Shown: positions 32,479 through 42,120, numbered from the stretch's first letter. The stretch: DNA of 64,000 bases from Paenibacillus sp. Marseille-Q4541 (GCF_018310695.1 NZ_JAGXCY010000008.1:79671-143670), one strand, 5' to 3'. Translations and numbers: made by a program. Notes: a model not told the origin generated them from the letters alone.

Positions 32479-34143
32479 ATGGCAGTTCACATTAAAAATG
32501 CCGGACGATATAGAGAGATTGCCATGGCGCTGATGCGTCATGGCTTCGGCTATATTGTTGAGGAAATCAGCTTTTTTCAGGTGTTATCACTGCCAAGAAG
32601 ATGGATTACTCATGAGACCGGACCAGAAGCCAAAACACTTGGGGAACGTATAAGGCATGTACTTGAGGATCTTGGGCCCACCTTTGTCAAATTAGGACAA
32701 CTCGCAAGTACTCGTTCGGATTTGCTTCCATCAGGGGTCATTTCGGAGCTCACCAAGCTGCAGGATCAGGTGCCGCCTTTTTCTCCGGAGATTGCACGGG
32801 GAATTCTGGAGCAGGAACTCAATGCACCACTGGAAGAGCTACTTGCTGAATTTGACGATACGCCTCTTGCAGCTGCCAGTATTGGACAGGTACACATCGG
32901 TAGACTCCGGAGCGGTGAACAAGTAGCCATTAAGATTCAAAGGCCGGGCATATCTCCTGTCATTCAGCGGGATCTGAATATTCTGAAAGATTTCGTGGCT
33001 CTTGCAGAACGCAGGTGGGAATGGGTAACCCGTTATCAGCTGCGGGAGATGGTTAAAGAGTTTGCTGCTTCTCTGCTTGCGGAGCTTGATTATAGCCATG
33101 AAGGAAGAAATACGGAAAAAGTAGGACTTCAGTTTATGGAGAGCTCAGAGGTTCATGTCCCTAAAATCTTCTGGGATTACACTCGCGCCAGAGTTCTGAC
33201 GATGGAATATATGGATGGCATCATGCTGAATCAGCGGGAAGTTATTATCGGGAAAGGTTATGACCTAAAAAATATAGCTCAGCGGCTGGTTGACTCCATG
33301 CTGCATCAAATATTTATTGAAGGCTTCTTCCATGCAGATCCCCATCCTGGAAATCTAATGGTAATGAAGAATGGAACCATTGCTTTTCTTGATTTCGGAA
33401 TGGTGGGTCGACTAAATGAGGAGATGAAAGAACAGCTTTCTTCGCTTATCATAGCGCTTATGCGTAAGAATACAGAAGGAATGGTACGATCCATTGAACG
33501 TCTCGGAATGATTCCCGAAGGAACCAACATGGGCTCACTTCGCAGGGATCTGGACCGCATCCGGGATGACTATTACGATATTCCTTTTGCCAGTATCAGT
33601 GTTGGACAAGCACTGAATGATTTATTTGGAGTCGCGCAGAGGCACCAGATTACCCTGCCTTCTGATGTAATATTACTAGGTAAAGCCTTGGTTACACTGG
33701 AAGGAGTTATCGAAAATCTGGATCCCACCATTAGCATTATTGATATGGCAGAGCCTTTCGGGCGGAAGCTGATACGCGAAAAGTTCAGTTCGAGAAAGAT
33801 TAAGGGGAAACTGCTAAGCAGTGTAACCGAACTCATTGAGACGCTGGTGGACTTACCAGGACAAGCTCGACTTTTGACTTCAATTATAAGCAAAGGAAAA
33901 CTTAAGGTAGAAATCAGCATTCCTGAATTGGAGCAATTCGAGCACAAGCTGGATCAAATCAGTAATAAATTATCACTTAGCATCGTGTTACTGGCTTTTT
34001 GTATCCTCATGGTGGGTCTTTTTATTGGATCTTCGAAGACAGAGCAGGTCTGGCACGTGCCGCTACTTGAAGTCGGCATTGTGATTGCCGGTTTAATGGT
34101 GTTATGGCTCATTATTTCAATTATTAGATCCGGAAAGCAGTAA
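32479..34143 (+). CDS. AarF/UbiB atypical kinase-like membrane protein
   Basis: A 554-aa ABC1/UbiB-family protein. The KxGQ motif FVKLGQLASTRSDLLP (residues about 70-85), the Ala-rich loop AAASIGQVH (about 132-140), the Lys in VAIKIQRPG, HADPHPGN (about 285) and the DFG motif LDFGMVG (about 304) are present. Two C-terminal helices anchor it (LSIVLLAFCILMVGLFIG, VGIVIAGLMVLWLIISII). UbiB homologues are ATPases required for quinone biosynthesis or lipid handling; in menaquinone-only bacteria the role is unclear. It begins right after the phasin-like stop. Confidence 0.93.
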   Translation: MAVHIKNAGRYREIAMALMRHGFGYIVEEISFFQVLSLPRRWITHETGPEAKTLGERIRHVLEDLGPTFVKLGQLASTRSDLLPSGVISELTKLQDQVPPFSPEIARGILEQELNAPLEELLAEFDDTPLAAASIGQVHIGRLRSGEQVAIKIQRPGISPVIQRDLNILKDFVALAERRWEWVTRYQLREMVKEFAASLLAELDYSHEGRNTEKVGLQFMESSEVHVPKIFWDYTRARVLTMEYMDGIMLNQREVIIGKGYDLKNIAQRLVDSMLHQIFIEGFFHADPHPGNLMVMKNGTIAFLDFGMVGRLNEEMKEQLSSLIIALMRKNTEGMVRSIERLGMIPEGTNMGSLRRDLDRIRDDYYDIPFASISVGQALNDLFGVAQRHQITLPSDVILLGKALVTLEGVIENLDPTISIIDMAEPFGRKLIREKFSSRKIKGKLLSSVTELIETLVDLPGQARLLTSIISKGKLKVEISIPELEQFEHKLDQISNKLSLSIVLLAFCILMVGLFIGSSKTEQVWHVPLLEVGIVIAGLMVLWLIISIIRSGKQ

Positions 34144-34154
34144 ATAGGTACACA

Positions 34155-34194
34155 TAAAAAAGCTCCTCTACTCCATTGCGGGGTGGGGAGCTTT
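34155..34194 (-). terminator. Hairpin oriented as a minus-strand terminator
   Basis: Stem AAAGCTCC/GGAGCTTT with inner pairing; the T run (A6 at 34155-34160) is on the minus-strand side, although both flanking genes are on the plus strand. It may still act as a weak plus-strand terminator for the AarF gene. Confidence 0.5.
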
Positions 34195-34279
34195 GTAGTA
34201 GTGGGTAATACATGTATAATCAGGAACGGGAAAACGATCCGTATTTCTGCAAATTTAGAAATGTAAGGGGGCAAAACAA

Positions 34280-35644
34280 ATGAATATAAGTGAAATCGTA
34301 CATAAACAAAAAGTTTACTATAGAACCGGTGCAACAAGACGTCTGGAAGCAAGAATGGAACAACTAAGTTTGCTGAAAGATGCCATTCGGCGCAGAGAAT
34401 CCGAAATTTTAGATGCTTTGAAGATTGACCTAAACAAGAGTGAGCAAGAAGCATATATGACCGAGATCGGTATTTTACTGGAGGAGATCTCTTTTGTCAC
34501 CAAACGGCTGAAAGGGTGGATGAAACCCCGTAAAGTAAAAACAGCCAAAACTCATATCGGCAGTAAAGGTTATATCGTTCCCGAGCCATTTGGCAGCGTG
34601 CTGATCATCGCGCCTTGGAACTATCCTTTTCAGCTCGCGATATCACCGCTTATAGGAGCGATTGCGGCTGGGAATACGGCTGTCATCAAACCATCAGAAC
34701 TTACCCCGCATGTATCTACGGTGCTCGCCTCCATCATTGGGGAAGTATTTGATCCTGCATTTGTAACCGTAGTGGAGGGCGGAGTTGAGACAAGTGAGGC
34801 GCTGCTAGCTGAGCCTTTTGATAAAATATTTTTTACAGGTAGTGTGGCTGTCGGTAAAGTTGTCATGAAAGCTGCTTCAGAGCGCCTTATTCCTGTTACG
34901 CTTGAGCTTGGGGGGAAAAGCCCTTGCATCGTTCACCATGATGCCAATATGAAGCTTGCCGCTAAACGGATTGCTTTTGGTAAACTAACGAATAGCGGAC
35001 AGACCTGTATTGCTCCCGATTATTTGCTGGTTCACGAGAGTGTAAGGGACACATTTGTTACAGAATATGAAAAAGCGATCAAGCAATTTTACGGCAAAGA
35101 GCCAGTCTCACATGATAATTACGGACGGATCGTGTCTCCTAGACACTTTGACCGGTTGCAGTCTTTTCTCACAAACGGCTCCATCGTCCTTGGCGGGGAA
35201 ACGGATAGCGAATCGCTCAAGATTGCACCAACACTGCTGGATGAGATCACGTGGGATAGTCCTGTGATGCAGGAAGAAATATTTGGTCCGATTTTGCCAA
35301 TGATGACATATAAACACCTCGATGAAGTCGTGGATATGGTAAATGCTAGGCCAAAACCACTCGCTTTATATCTATTTACGCTCAATCAATCTGTGCAAGA
35401 CCGGATTGTTGAACAAATACCTTTTGGTGGAGGGGCTATTAATGATACACTGATGCATATTGCTACACCGTATCTGCCATTTGGCGGCGTAGGGGAAAGC
35501 GGCATGGGTAATTATCACGGGGAGCATAGCTTTACTGCTTTCTCACATATGAAAAGTGTACTGAAGCAGACAAATGCTTTTGATATTAAGTTCAGATATC
35601 CTTCCAAAACCGGGTCTGCCATGATGCGCCGGTTCATGAAGTAA
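34280..35644 (+). CDS. Aldehyde dehydrogenase (class 3-like, YwdH type)
   Basis: A 454-aa NAD(P)-dependent aldehyde dehydrogenase. Seen: [39 protein letters not shown] in the cofactor region, catalytic Glu in [11 protein letters not shown], nucleophile Cys in [14 protein letters not shown] (near residue 242), and [13 protein letters not shown]. The length is that of class 3 enzymes that lack the N-terminal extension, some of which oxidise long-chain aldehydes. GTAAGGGGGC precedes the ATG. Monocistronic; substrate not inferable. Confidence 0.93.
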   Translation: MNISEIVHKQKVYYRTGATRRLEARMEQLSLLKDAIRRRESEILDALKIDLNKSEQEAYMTEIGILLEEISFVTKRLKGWMKPRKVKTAKTHIGSKGYIVPEPFGSVLIIAPWNYPFQLAISPLIGAIAAGNTAVIKPSELTPHVSTVLASIIGEVFDPAFVTVVEGGVETSEALLAEPFDKIFFTGSVAVGKVVMKAASERLIPVTLELGGKSPCIVHHDANMKLAAKRIAFGKLTNSGQTCIAPDYLLVHESVRDTFVTEYEKAIKQFYGKEPVSHDNYGRIVSPRHFDRLQSFLTNGSIVLGGETDSESLKIAPTLLDEITWDSPVMQEEIFGPILPMMTYKHLDEVVDMVNARPKPLALYLFTLNQSVQDRIVEQIPFGGGAINDTLMHIATPYLPFGGVGESGMGNYHGEHSFTAFSHMKSVLKQTNAFDIKFRYPSKTGSAMMRRFMK

Positions 35645-35732
35645 AGAGCGACGAGGGAGAATAATTGCCGGTCATGTTTGCTTAAGGTAGTCGAATAAAA
35701 ATCGCTTGAAATAGAGCCATGAGGTGAATATT

Positions 35733-37448
35733 TTGGTAAGTTTTGATAAGTTGGGCATTCTGCCCGAATGGAATGAAGCATTGCGTATGCAAGGTATCTC
35801 GGTACCTACACCGGTACAGGAAAAATCAATTCCGATTCTGCTCCAAGGTTCGGATATTATTGCCGAGGCGCAGACGGGAACAGGTAAGACTTTTGCTTTC
35901 ATGCTGCCGATTTTGCAGCGACTGAATGCGGAAGATCGTTCTCCGCAGGCATTAATTGTAGCTCCAACAAGGGAGCTCGCTCTGCAAATTACAACCGAAG
36001 CAAAGAAGTTAACTGAGTCTAGAGAAGATATTCGTGTTCTTGCTGTTTATGGAGGACAGGATGTAGAGAAACAGTTGCACAAACTAAAAGGCGGCGCACA
36101 GATTATCATCGGTACACCAGGAAGATTGCTGGATCATCTGGGCCGCGGAACTCTCGTTTTGGATAAAGTGAAGATGCTGGTTCTTGACGAGGCGGACCAA
36201 ATGCTGCATATGGGCTTCCTGAATGATGTGGAAATGCTCATTAAAGCACTGCCTTACAAACGTCAAACGATGCTTTTTTCTGCAACGATGCCGGCAGGTA
36301 TTCGCAAACTGGCACGTGCCTACATGAAGGATCCGGTTGACGTAAAAGTACAATCGAGCAATGTAATTCCAGTTAAGCAAATCCGTCAATTAGTGGTAGA
36401 AGTAACGGATCGTACGAAGCAAGAAGCACTGATTGGGGCAATTGAGCAATACCGTCCGTATCTCGGTATTATTTTCTGCCGTACAAAACGCCGCGCTTCA
36501 GTTTTAAATGAGGCTCTACAGGATCTTGGATATGCGAGTGATGAGCTGCATGGTGACCTGTCCCAAGCGAAGCGTGAGACGGTAATGAAAGCATTCCGTA
36601 ATGCCAAGCTGCAGCTTCTTGTAGCTACTGATGTGGCAGCAAGAGGACTGGATGTGGAAGGCGTAACGCATGTATTCAATTACGATATTCCTCATGACGC
36701 GGAAAGTTATATCCACCGAATCGGAAGAACGGGACGTGCAGGCGGCAAAGGGCTTGCTATTACCTTTGCAGCGCAAAAAGACAAGCCGGAAATCGCTCGA
36801 ATCGAAGAAGGCACTGAGCAGCGTCTTGACCGTGCCGTTTGGCAGAGTGGTAATGCAGGCGAACCAGGAACCATTGAGAAATTAATCGGTGGTGGAAGCT
36901 CATGGAGCAGCAGCGGCGGAGAAGGACGAAGAGTTCGATCTGACGCAAAGCGTGAAGGAAATCGATCCGCTGGAAGAAGTGGTGGTCGCAGCGGCTCACG
37001 CGGAGGACAGGAGTCATCCGGCGGCGGACGAGGCAAAGCACGTGGGCAACAGGAGTCTTCGCGCGGCGGACGAGGCGCAGCACGCGGACCGAAAGAAACA
37101 TCTGGTAGCGGCCGAGGTGAGTCACGTGGACAGCAGAACGCTTTCTATGATCTGGAACGCGGAGGAAGCAAGCGTAGTAGTGAAGCAGGGCGCCAAGGTG
37201 CGGACAGAGCTCGCACGAGTGGACGTCCTGGAGGAAGTGAAGGCCAGAAGAGAGCGGACCGTGATCGTCCTTGGCGTTCTTCCGAAGGTTCTACAGGTAG
37301 TGAATCGCGTTCAAGAAGCGGTGGTAACGGTAGCGGAAGAAGCTATCAAGGTGGCAGTCGCAGCGGTTCCTCTTCTCAAGGAAGAGATAGCCGTAATTCC
37401 TCAGGTGGCTATGACAGAGGTCGCTCTGGTGGACGCAAGGGACGTTAA
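35733..37448 (+). CDS. DEAD-box RNA helicase with RGG-rich tail
   Basis: A 571-aa helicase of the CshA/DeaD type acting in RNA remodelling. Motifs in order: Q motif TPVQEKSIP, motif I AQTGTGKT, PTRELALQ, GTPGRLLD, DEAD, SAT, and HRIGRTGRAG near residue 335. From about residue 385 to the end the sequence is a Gly/Arg/Ser low-complexity tail with many RGG/RGx repeats, probably for RNA binding. I use TTG 35733, six bases after GAGGTG; GTG 35724 overlaps that site. The high-GC tail also holds an open second frame (36889-37467) that I treat as a by-product. Confidence 0.93.
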   Translation: MVSFDKLGILPEWNEALRMQGISVPTPVQEKSIPILLQGSDIIAEAQTGTGKTFAFMLPILQRLNAEDRSPQALIVAPTRELALQITTEAKKLTESREDIRVLAVYGGQDVEKQLHKLKGGAQIIIGTPGRLLDHLGRGTLVLDKVKMLVLDEADQMLHMGFLNDVEMLIKALPYKRQTMLFSATMPAGIRKLARAYMKDPVDVKVQSSNVIPVKQIRQLVVEVTDRTKQEALIGAIEQYRPYLGIIFCRTKRRASVLNEALQDLGYASDELHGDLSQAKRETVMKAFRNAKLQLLVATDVAARGLDVEGVTHVFNYDIPHDAESYIHRIGRTGRAGGKGLAITFAAQKDKPEIARIEEGTEQRLDRAVWQSGNAGEPGTIEKLIGGGSSWSSSGGEGRRVRSDAKREGNRSAGRSGGRSGSRGGQESSGGGRGKARGQQESSRGGRGAARGPKETSGSGRGESRGQQNAFYDLERGGSKRSSEAGRQGADRARTSGRPGGSEGQKRADRDRPWRSSEGSTGSESRSRSGGNGSGRSYQGGSRSGSSSQGRDSRNSSGGYDRGRSGGRKGR

Positions 37449-37475
37449 CAACAAAATAAGTTTTTAAAATGTTTG

Positions 37476-37513
37476 AAAAGCACGCCTTCGTAAGGGAGAA
37501 GGCGTGCTTTTTT
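37476..37513 (+). terminator. Rho-independent terminator of the helicase gene
   Basis: Perfect stem AAAGCACGCCTTC/GAAGGCGTGCTTT with an 8-base loop and T6. Confidence 0.93.
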
Positions 37514-37556
37514 GCTTTTCTATTGAAAATTACCAGCAAAAACAACAGATCACGAC

Positions 37557-37586
37557 TTGACAAATGATAATGATTATCAGTATCTT
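37557..37586 (+). promoter_or_regulatory. Promoter with Fur box, siderophore ATPase operon
   Basis: TTGACA (37557-37562) and TATCTT (37581-37586) with an 18-bp spacer that is almost filled by the perfect 7-1-7 Fur box TGATAAT-G-ATTATCA (37565-37579). Fur with iron would cover the promoter. About 130 bp to the start. Confidence 0.85.
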
Positions 37587-37712
37587 TAAATAGATTACGA
37601 AATCATCATGAATTTTTCATTTGTTGTTCGTTTGAACTTCATGTTAAACATACATACATCTTGAAATGCCAGCTTTTTGTTACAAAGCCAACCAAGTGGA
37701 GGAGATGATTTT

Positions 37713-38567
37713 ATGTTTCGCCTGGAAACTGCAGGACTTAGCATTGCTTACGAGGACCGACTGATCGTTGAAGATCTAAATATACAAGTACCCCAAGGAA
37801 AAATCACAGCACTTGTTGGAGCAAATGGCTCCGGTAAGTCTACTATTCTCAAAACAATGGCCCGCCTGATGCAGCCGAAAAATGGTCAGGTCTTGCTCGA
37901 CGGAAAGTCCATTCATAAGCAGTCCACTCGCGAAGTGGCGAAACAATTAGCTATTCTTCCACAGAACCCGACTGCACCGGAAGGGCTGACCGTTACGGAA
38001 CTTGTGTCCTATGGCCGTTTTCCTTACCAGAAAGGTTTTGGCACCCTGAAAGCGGAAGATAAAAAAATGATTGAGTGGGCCATTGAGGCGACTCGGCTCA
38101 GTGAATTTCATGATCGTCCAATTGATCAACTATCGGGTGGTCAACGCCAGCGTGCCTGGATCGCTATGGCGCTTGCGCAAGATACGGATATTCTTTTTCT
38201 AGATGAACCTACGACGTTCCTCGATATGGCTCACCAGCTTGAGGTATTGCAGTTGCTGGAGGAACTGAATATCACTGCACAGCGCACGATCGTGATGGTG
38301 GTTCATGATTTGAACCATGCCTCTCGTTATGCGCACCATATGATCGCGATTAAGCAAGGGAAAGCAACTGCAACGGGTTCGCCTGAAGAAGTAATGACCC
38401 CAGATGTGCTTAGAGAAGTATTTGGCATTGAGGCGGATATCGTGACTGATCCGCGGACAGGAGTTCCGCTTTGTCTGCCTTTCGCGCTTGCAGGCAAGGA
38501 GAACAGGGGTCTTATCGGAGTTGGAAATTCCTTACAAACACAAGTGCGCCAAGTTGCTGGTGTATAG
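37713..38567 (+). CDS. Iron-siderophore ABC transporter ATP-binding protein (FecE/FhuC/YusV type)
   Basis: A 284-aa ATPase: Walker A GANGSGKST, Q-loop ILPQNP, signature LSGGQRQRAW, Walker B ILFLDEPTTFLD, and H-loop VVHDLNHA. The order and spacing match the ATPases of ferric siderophore importers. No permease or binding protein gene is adjacent, so like B. subtilis YusV it may energise several permeases encoded elsewhere. GTGGAGGAG lies 9 bases before ATG 37713; the ATG at 37677 lacks a site. It is co-transcribed with the FhuF-like gene under a Fur box. Confidence 0.93.
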   Translation: MFRLETAGLSIAYEDRLIVEDLNIQVPQGKITALVGANGSGKSTILKTMARLMQPKNGQVLLDGKSIHKQSTREVAKQLAILPQNPTAPEGLTVTELVSYGRFPYQKGFGTLKAEDKKMIEWAIEATRLSEFHDRPIDQLSGGQRQRAWIAMALAQDTDILFLDEPTTFLDMAHQLEVLQLLEELNITAQRTIVMVVHDLNHASRYAHHMIAIKQGKATATGSPEEVMTPDVLREVFGIEADIVTDPRTGVPLCLPFALAGKENRGLIGVGNSLQTQVRQVAGV

Positions 38568-38608
38568 ATTTTTTTGGTAGTACGTAATAATGAGATGAAA
38601 GTGGTGAG

Positions 38609-39418
38609 ATGAAGATGACGCTAGATTATACCGTGCTTGCAAAATATGGGCGAATTCAAAGCAATCTATCACCTGACTCGGTGAGAGATATTACCTTACT
38701 CGAGCTGATTCGTCCCGAGTATGGAAATCCATGGCTTGAGATATATCAGCGCCATCTTCAGGCAGAGACGACAGGAGTAGCAGCTGTGTATGTGATGCAC
38801 ACAGTTAGTGGTCTGCTGGTTGCTGCACACTATATGATATCCATGTGTGACACATATATGGATATCTCCCTTTCAAATGTAAGTTTACAGATGGAACTGA
38901 ATGATTCTGGTGCTCCGCAGTTAAGCTTTGTGCTTCATAACAAGGAAGAATATAAGCATACAAATCGTGCAGATGCAGCAGAACGTCAGCAGATGCTGGA
39001 ACGATTTTATGGTGGAACACTTCGTCCACTTGTAGAGGGAATGGCTGCAGGAGGAGGAGTACCCGTCCCGGCACTATGGGGACAATTTCCGAATATCCTT
39101 GCGTATTATTTGAATTTGTTCAAAGAAGGCCTTCCCTGCGGGGAACAGCATCTTGGAGATCGTCTTACAAAGGACCACGAAGCGGTGAAACAATTTGCGC
39201 CTGAACTGTTTAACCGCAAGAAAAATCCGTTTGACATAGAGCCTGTATACATAGAGAATCCGCTGAACTCGGAAAAACCGTATCGTATGAAATCAGCATG
39301 CTGCGAGTACTACCGAATATCGGACGGAAAGAACCGCAAGTGTTATACATGCCCAAGGATGAAAGCTGAAGAACGGGCTGAACGGGCAGAGGAAATGCGA
39401 GGCACTGTACTCATCTAA
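38609..39418 (+). CDS. FhuF-like siderophore-iron reductase
   Basis: A 269-aa protein whose C-terminus carries the FhuF-type [2Fe-2S] ligands: CCEYYR, then ten residues later CYTCP (two adjacent Cys plus CxxC). The central part is compatible with the IucA/IucC C-terminal/FhuF family. Such proteins reduce ferric siderophores in the cytosol to release iron. Starts about 40 bp after the ATPase stop. Context and cysteine motif agree. Confidence 0.85.
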   Translation: MKMTLDYTVLAKYGRIQSNLSPDSVRDITLLELIRPEYGNPWLEIYQRHLQAETTGVAAVYVMHTVSGLLVAAHYMISMCDTYMDISLSNVSLQMELNDSGAPQLSFVLHNKEEYKHTNRADAAERQQMLERFYGGTLRPLVEGMAAGGGVPVPALWGQFPNILAYYLNLFKEGLPCGEQHLGDRLTKDHEAVKQFAPELFNRKKNPFDIEPVYIENPLNSEKPYRMKSACCEYYRISDGKNRKCYTCPRMKAEERAERAEEMRGTVLI

Positions 39419-39469
39419 TTATGTTAACGACGGACTTGCATGCCTGACTTGGTGGAAAATAGAACATGA

Positions 39470-39505
39470 AAAAGAGGGGATACGCGCGTATCCTCCTCTT
39501 TTTTA
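39470..39505. terminator. Bidirectional terminator between FhuF-like and GNAT genes
   Basis: Stem AAAGAGG-GATACGC/GCGTATC-CTCCTCTTT flanked by A and T runs, serving both convergent genes. Confidence 0.88.
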
Positions 39506-39507
39506 TA

Positions 39508-40056
39508 TTAGCGTAAAGTAGCTTCATATTCTGTTTTCGTAGTACCGTAATAGACAAGATCCTCGTATTCGCCCCACTTCATGATATGTTGTTTCAGCTC
39601 TCCTTCATACTTCATTCCGATCTTTTTCATAACGGTGGAAGAGGCCGGATTTTTAGTCATAGCAGCTGCATAAATCCGATTAAGTCCCAGTTCCTCAAAT
39701 CCATACTGAAGCATACGGTTGGCTGCTTCTGTAGCATAGCCTTGTCCCCAATACGGTTTACCAATCCAGTAAGCCAGTTCTGCTCTGTTATGGTCATTGG
39801 CGATATGTAGTCCCATGCAACCGACAAGCTCTCCCGTTTCATTCGAGATAAGGGCGAGGGAGGTGCCTAAATTGTTCTTGTGCCTTTCATGAGTGGCAAC
39901 AATGAAAGCTTCTGCAGAGCCATCGGGGTACGGATGAGGGATCGATAAAGTCGTACTAGCCACTTCTTTTTCCCCTGCAAACTTTTGTATTGCCGCTGCA
40001 TCAGTGGACTGGAGAGGTCTTAGTGTTAGTCTGTTAGTTACGAAAGTAGGTTGCAT
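39508..40056 (-). CDS. GNAT acetyltransferase, RimJ/RimL type
   Basis: A 182-aa Acetyltransf_3 protein (FVTNRLTLRPLQSTDA; GELVGCMGLHIA; RAELAYWIGKPYWGQGYATEAANRMLQYGFEELGLNRIYA; NPASSTVMKKIGMKYEGELK). Members acetylate N-termini of ribosomal proteins, amines or antibiotics. TAAGGAG precedes the ATG on the minus strand. Substrate unknown. Confidence 0.9.
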   Translation of the reverse strand: MQPTFVTNRLTLRPLQSTDAAAIQKFAGEKEVASTTLSIPHPYPDGSAEAFIVATHERHKNNLGTSLALISNETGELVGCMGLHIANDHNRAELAYWIGKPYWGQGYATEAANRMLQYGFEELGLNRIYAAAMTKNPASSTVMKKIGMKYEGELKQHIMKWGEYEDLVYYGTTKTEYEATLR

Positions 40057-40249
40057 GGTGATCGGCTCCTTAGATATGAATTTTTGTTATTATATAACAG
40101 AATATGGAACAGTCAATGGGTGTCTTATTTAATTTTTTTAATTTTGAAGGTTTATTCGGATCAAACAGAGAATCTATGATGAGCTAGAAGGAAAAACGGG
40201 TATAGTAATAATAGAAGAGAATTATAGAAGCAGAGGAGGAACATAATTT

Positions 40250-40726
40250 ATGTCTATCTATTCTTATCAAGCGGTAACTCCAGCAAATCAGGAAGTTCCA
40301 CTCGACATGTATACAGGTAAAGTGGTGGTTATCGCCAACACAGCCAGCAAATGCGGACTTACCCCGCAGTATGGGGAACTGCAAAAGCTGTATGATCGAT
40401 ACAAAGACCAAGGGCTGGTTGTCCTAGCATTTCCATGCAATCAGTTTGGCGGGCAAGAACCGGGTTCGAGTGAAGAAGCTGAAGAATTTTGTCAACTCAA
40501 CTATGGTGTCAATTTCCCCGTCTTTGCTAAAGTCGATGTAAATGGGGAGAACACACACCCAATCTTTCAATATCTGAAAGAACAAAAACCGGGTAGCGGA
40601 GAGAGCAGCGACATCCAGTGGAACTTTACGAAGTTTGTTATTGACCGAAACGGAGAAGTAGTGGAACGTTTTGAGCCAAAACAATCGCCAGAAGAGATGA
40701 CTGCACTTATAGAAAAGTTGCTGTAG
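40250..40726 (+). CDS. Glutathione peroxidase family (thiol peroxidase, BsaA type)
   Basis: A 158-aa thioredoxin-fold peroxidase. The peroxidatic residue is Cys (NTASKCGLTPQY), with Gln in FPCNQFGGQEPGS and Trp/Asn in IQWNFTKFVIDRNG completing the tetrad; a second Cys in the CNQF segment can resolve. Bacterial enzymes of this type use thioredoxin. GAGGAGG lies before the ATG. Single gene with its own terminator. Confidence 0.93.
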   Translation: MSIYSYQAVTPANQEVPLDMYTGKVVVIANTASKCGLTPQYGELQKLYDRYKDQGLVVLAFPCNQFGGQEPGSSEEAEEFCQLNYGVNFPVFAKVDVNGENTHPIFQYLKEQKPGSGESSDIQWNFTKFVIDRNGEVVERFEPKQSPEEMTALIEKLL

Positions 40727-40757
40727 TTGGTGCAAACCCAATAAATGAGCAGTATAT

Positions 40758-40795
40758 AAAAAAAGCAGCATGGTTAGCCCATGTTGCTTTTTTTG
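40758..40795 (+). terminator. Rho-independent terminator of the peroxidase gene
   Basis: Stem GCAGCATGG/CCATGTTGC (one G-T), loop TTAGC, with A7 and T8 flanks, so possibly bidirectional. Confidence 0.9.
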
Positions 40796-40869
40796 TCTGA
40801 GAAAATGATTTCTTTGATCTGAAACCGTTAGGGGATGGCCATTTTATTGATATTGTTTACCTATGACGA

Positions 40870-42120
40870 TCATGATCTCTGCTTAAGAGGAGCCTGCTGC
40901 TTTATTGCTATTCCTCTCGGATTCGTAGACTTCACTTTCATCTGAAGGTTACCATTCCGAATGATCAGCCATGCGGCCACAAGCAGTGCCAAGCCATTGA
41001 GTATGAAAATCCAGCGGATCGGTAACCAGCTACCCAGTAAACCGCCAATAATGGGTCCGGCCATCGTTGCCAGCTGTGAAGCAGACTGGTTTAGACTAAA
41101 CGCCCTTCCTCTGAAAGAGGAGTCTGTAGTTTCTACAATCAGTGCATTTATGGTTGGATAGACCGCTGCAAAAAACAATCCATAACCAAAGCGAAGAATA
41201 CCAAAACCGATATAGTCACTGACAAAAAATTGAGCCATATTTCCGAGGCCACCGCCGATCAGCCCAATGATAAGCACTTTGGAGTAGCCAATCTTCCTCC
41301 CGATTTTCCCCCAGCGAGGAGCCATGATAATCGTAGCGATACCGACGGAGGAAAAGATAATACCTGAGGTCAAGGAAGCACTACTTTTATCGACGCCCAT
41401 TTCCATGACATATACAGTAAGCAGCGGTTCTAGAATCATGACAGAGAACGTAGTTACTGCCATAATGCCGAGCAGCGCCATAAAAGGTTTATTAGCTGAC
41501 GCTTGTTTAATATCGTCCCTTACTCTGGAGCGGGCAGCCGAACGATCGAAATTATGTTCCTTCACAAAAAAGGTAGCAATTAAAGCGGATACAAGTACGA
41601 TGATAGCTGAAAATAAGAATGCGTTCCGGTTGCCGTAGTAGTGACTTACTACACCGCCAATGAGCGGTCCAATTATGCTGCCTGTTGCACCCGCAGTGGA
41701 CATAATTCCGAGCGCATAACCGGTCTTTGCTTCGGGTGTATTCGTTGCTACTAGTGCAATCGAGGCAGGAACGAACCCTGCTAGAAGACCCTGAAAGATG
41801 CGTACAATAATAAATAGGTAAGGGTCATGTACAAAGTAACTCAACAAGTAAAGAAGAGAGAGGGCAAATCCAGAACGTATAAGCATAGGTTTACGCCCAT
41901 ACTTATCGGCGAGGGAACCCCAGAAAGGAGAAATAAGTGCACTGGCAAGGAAGGTAATACCAAAGGCGAAACCTGACCATAATTCCAGCCTGTTTTCTCC
42001 GACGCCGAGCTCTGTGTTCATAAAGATAGGTAAGAAGGGGATGGAGATGGAGTAAGCTGTGCTGCAAAAAAAGACTCCGATCCAGAGCACAGCGAGGTTC
42101 CGTTTCCAAGGAAAATCCAT
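40870..42120 (-). CDS. MFS multidrug efflux transporter
   Basis: A 416-aa transporter with twelve predicted helices. The A-loop motif WGSLADKYGRKPMLIRSG follows helix 2 and the drug/H+ antiporter motif C stands in helix 5 (GATGSIIGPLIGG), placing it in the DHA1-type exporters. AAAGGACG precedes the ATG on the minus strand. The substrate cannot be read. It is divergent from nox across a 630-bp region. Confidence 0.88.
   Translation of the reverse strand: MDFPWKRNLAVLWIGVFFCSTAYSISIPFLPIFMNTELGVGENRLELWSGFAFGITFLASALISPFWGSLADKYGRKPMLIRSGFALSLLYLLSYFVHDPYLFIIVRIFQGLLAGFVPASIALVATNTPEAKTGYALGIMSTAGATGSIIGPLIGGVVSHYYGNRNAFLFSAIIVLVSALIATFFVKEHNFDRSAARSRVRDDIKQASANKPFMALLGIMAVTTFSVMILEPLLTVYVMEMGVDKSSASLTSGIIFSSVGIATIIMAPRWGKIGRKIGYSKVLIIGLIGGGLGNMAQFFVSDYIGFGILRFGYGLFFAAVYPTINALIVETTDSSFRGRAFSLNQSASQLATMAGPIIGGLLGSWLPIRWIFILNGLALLVAAWLIIRNGNLQMKVKSTNPRGIAIKQQAPLKQRS

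Noticed and set aside
36889..37467. 192-codon ORF overlapping the helicase tail
   Set aside because: It runs in another frame over the Gly/Arg-rich repeat region, where stop codons are rare in all frames; no separate binding site and no known domain.
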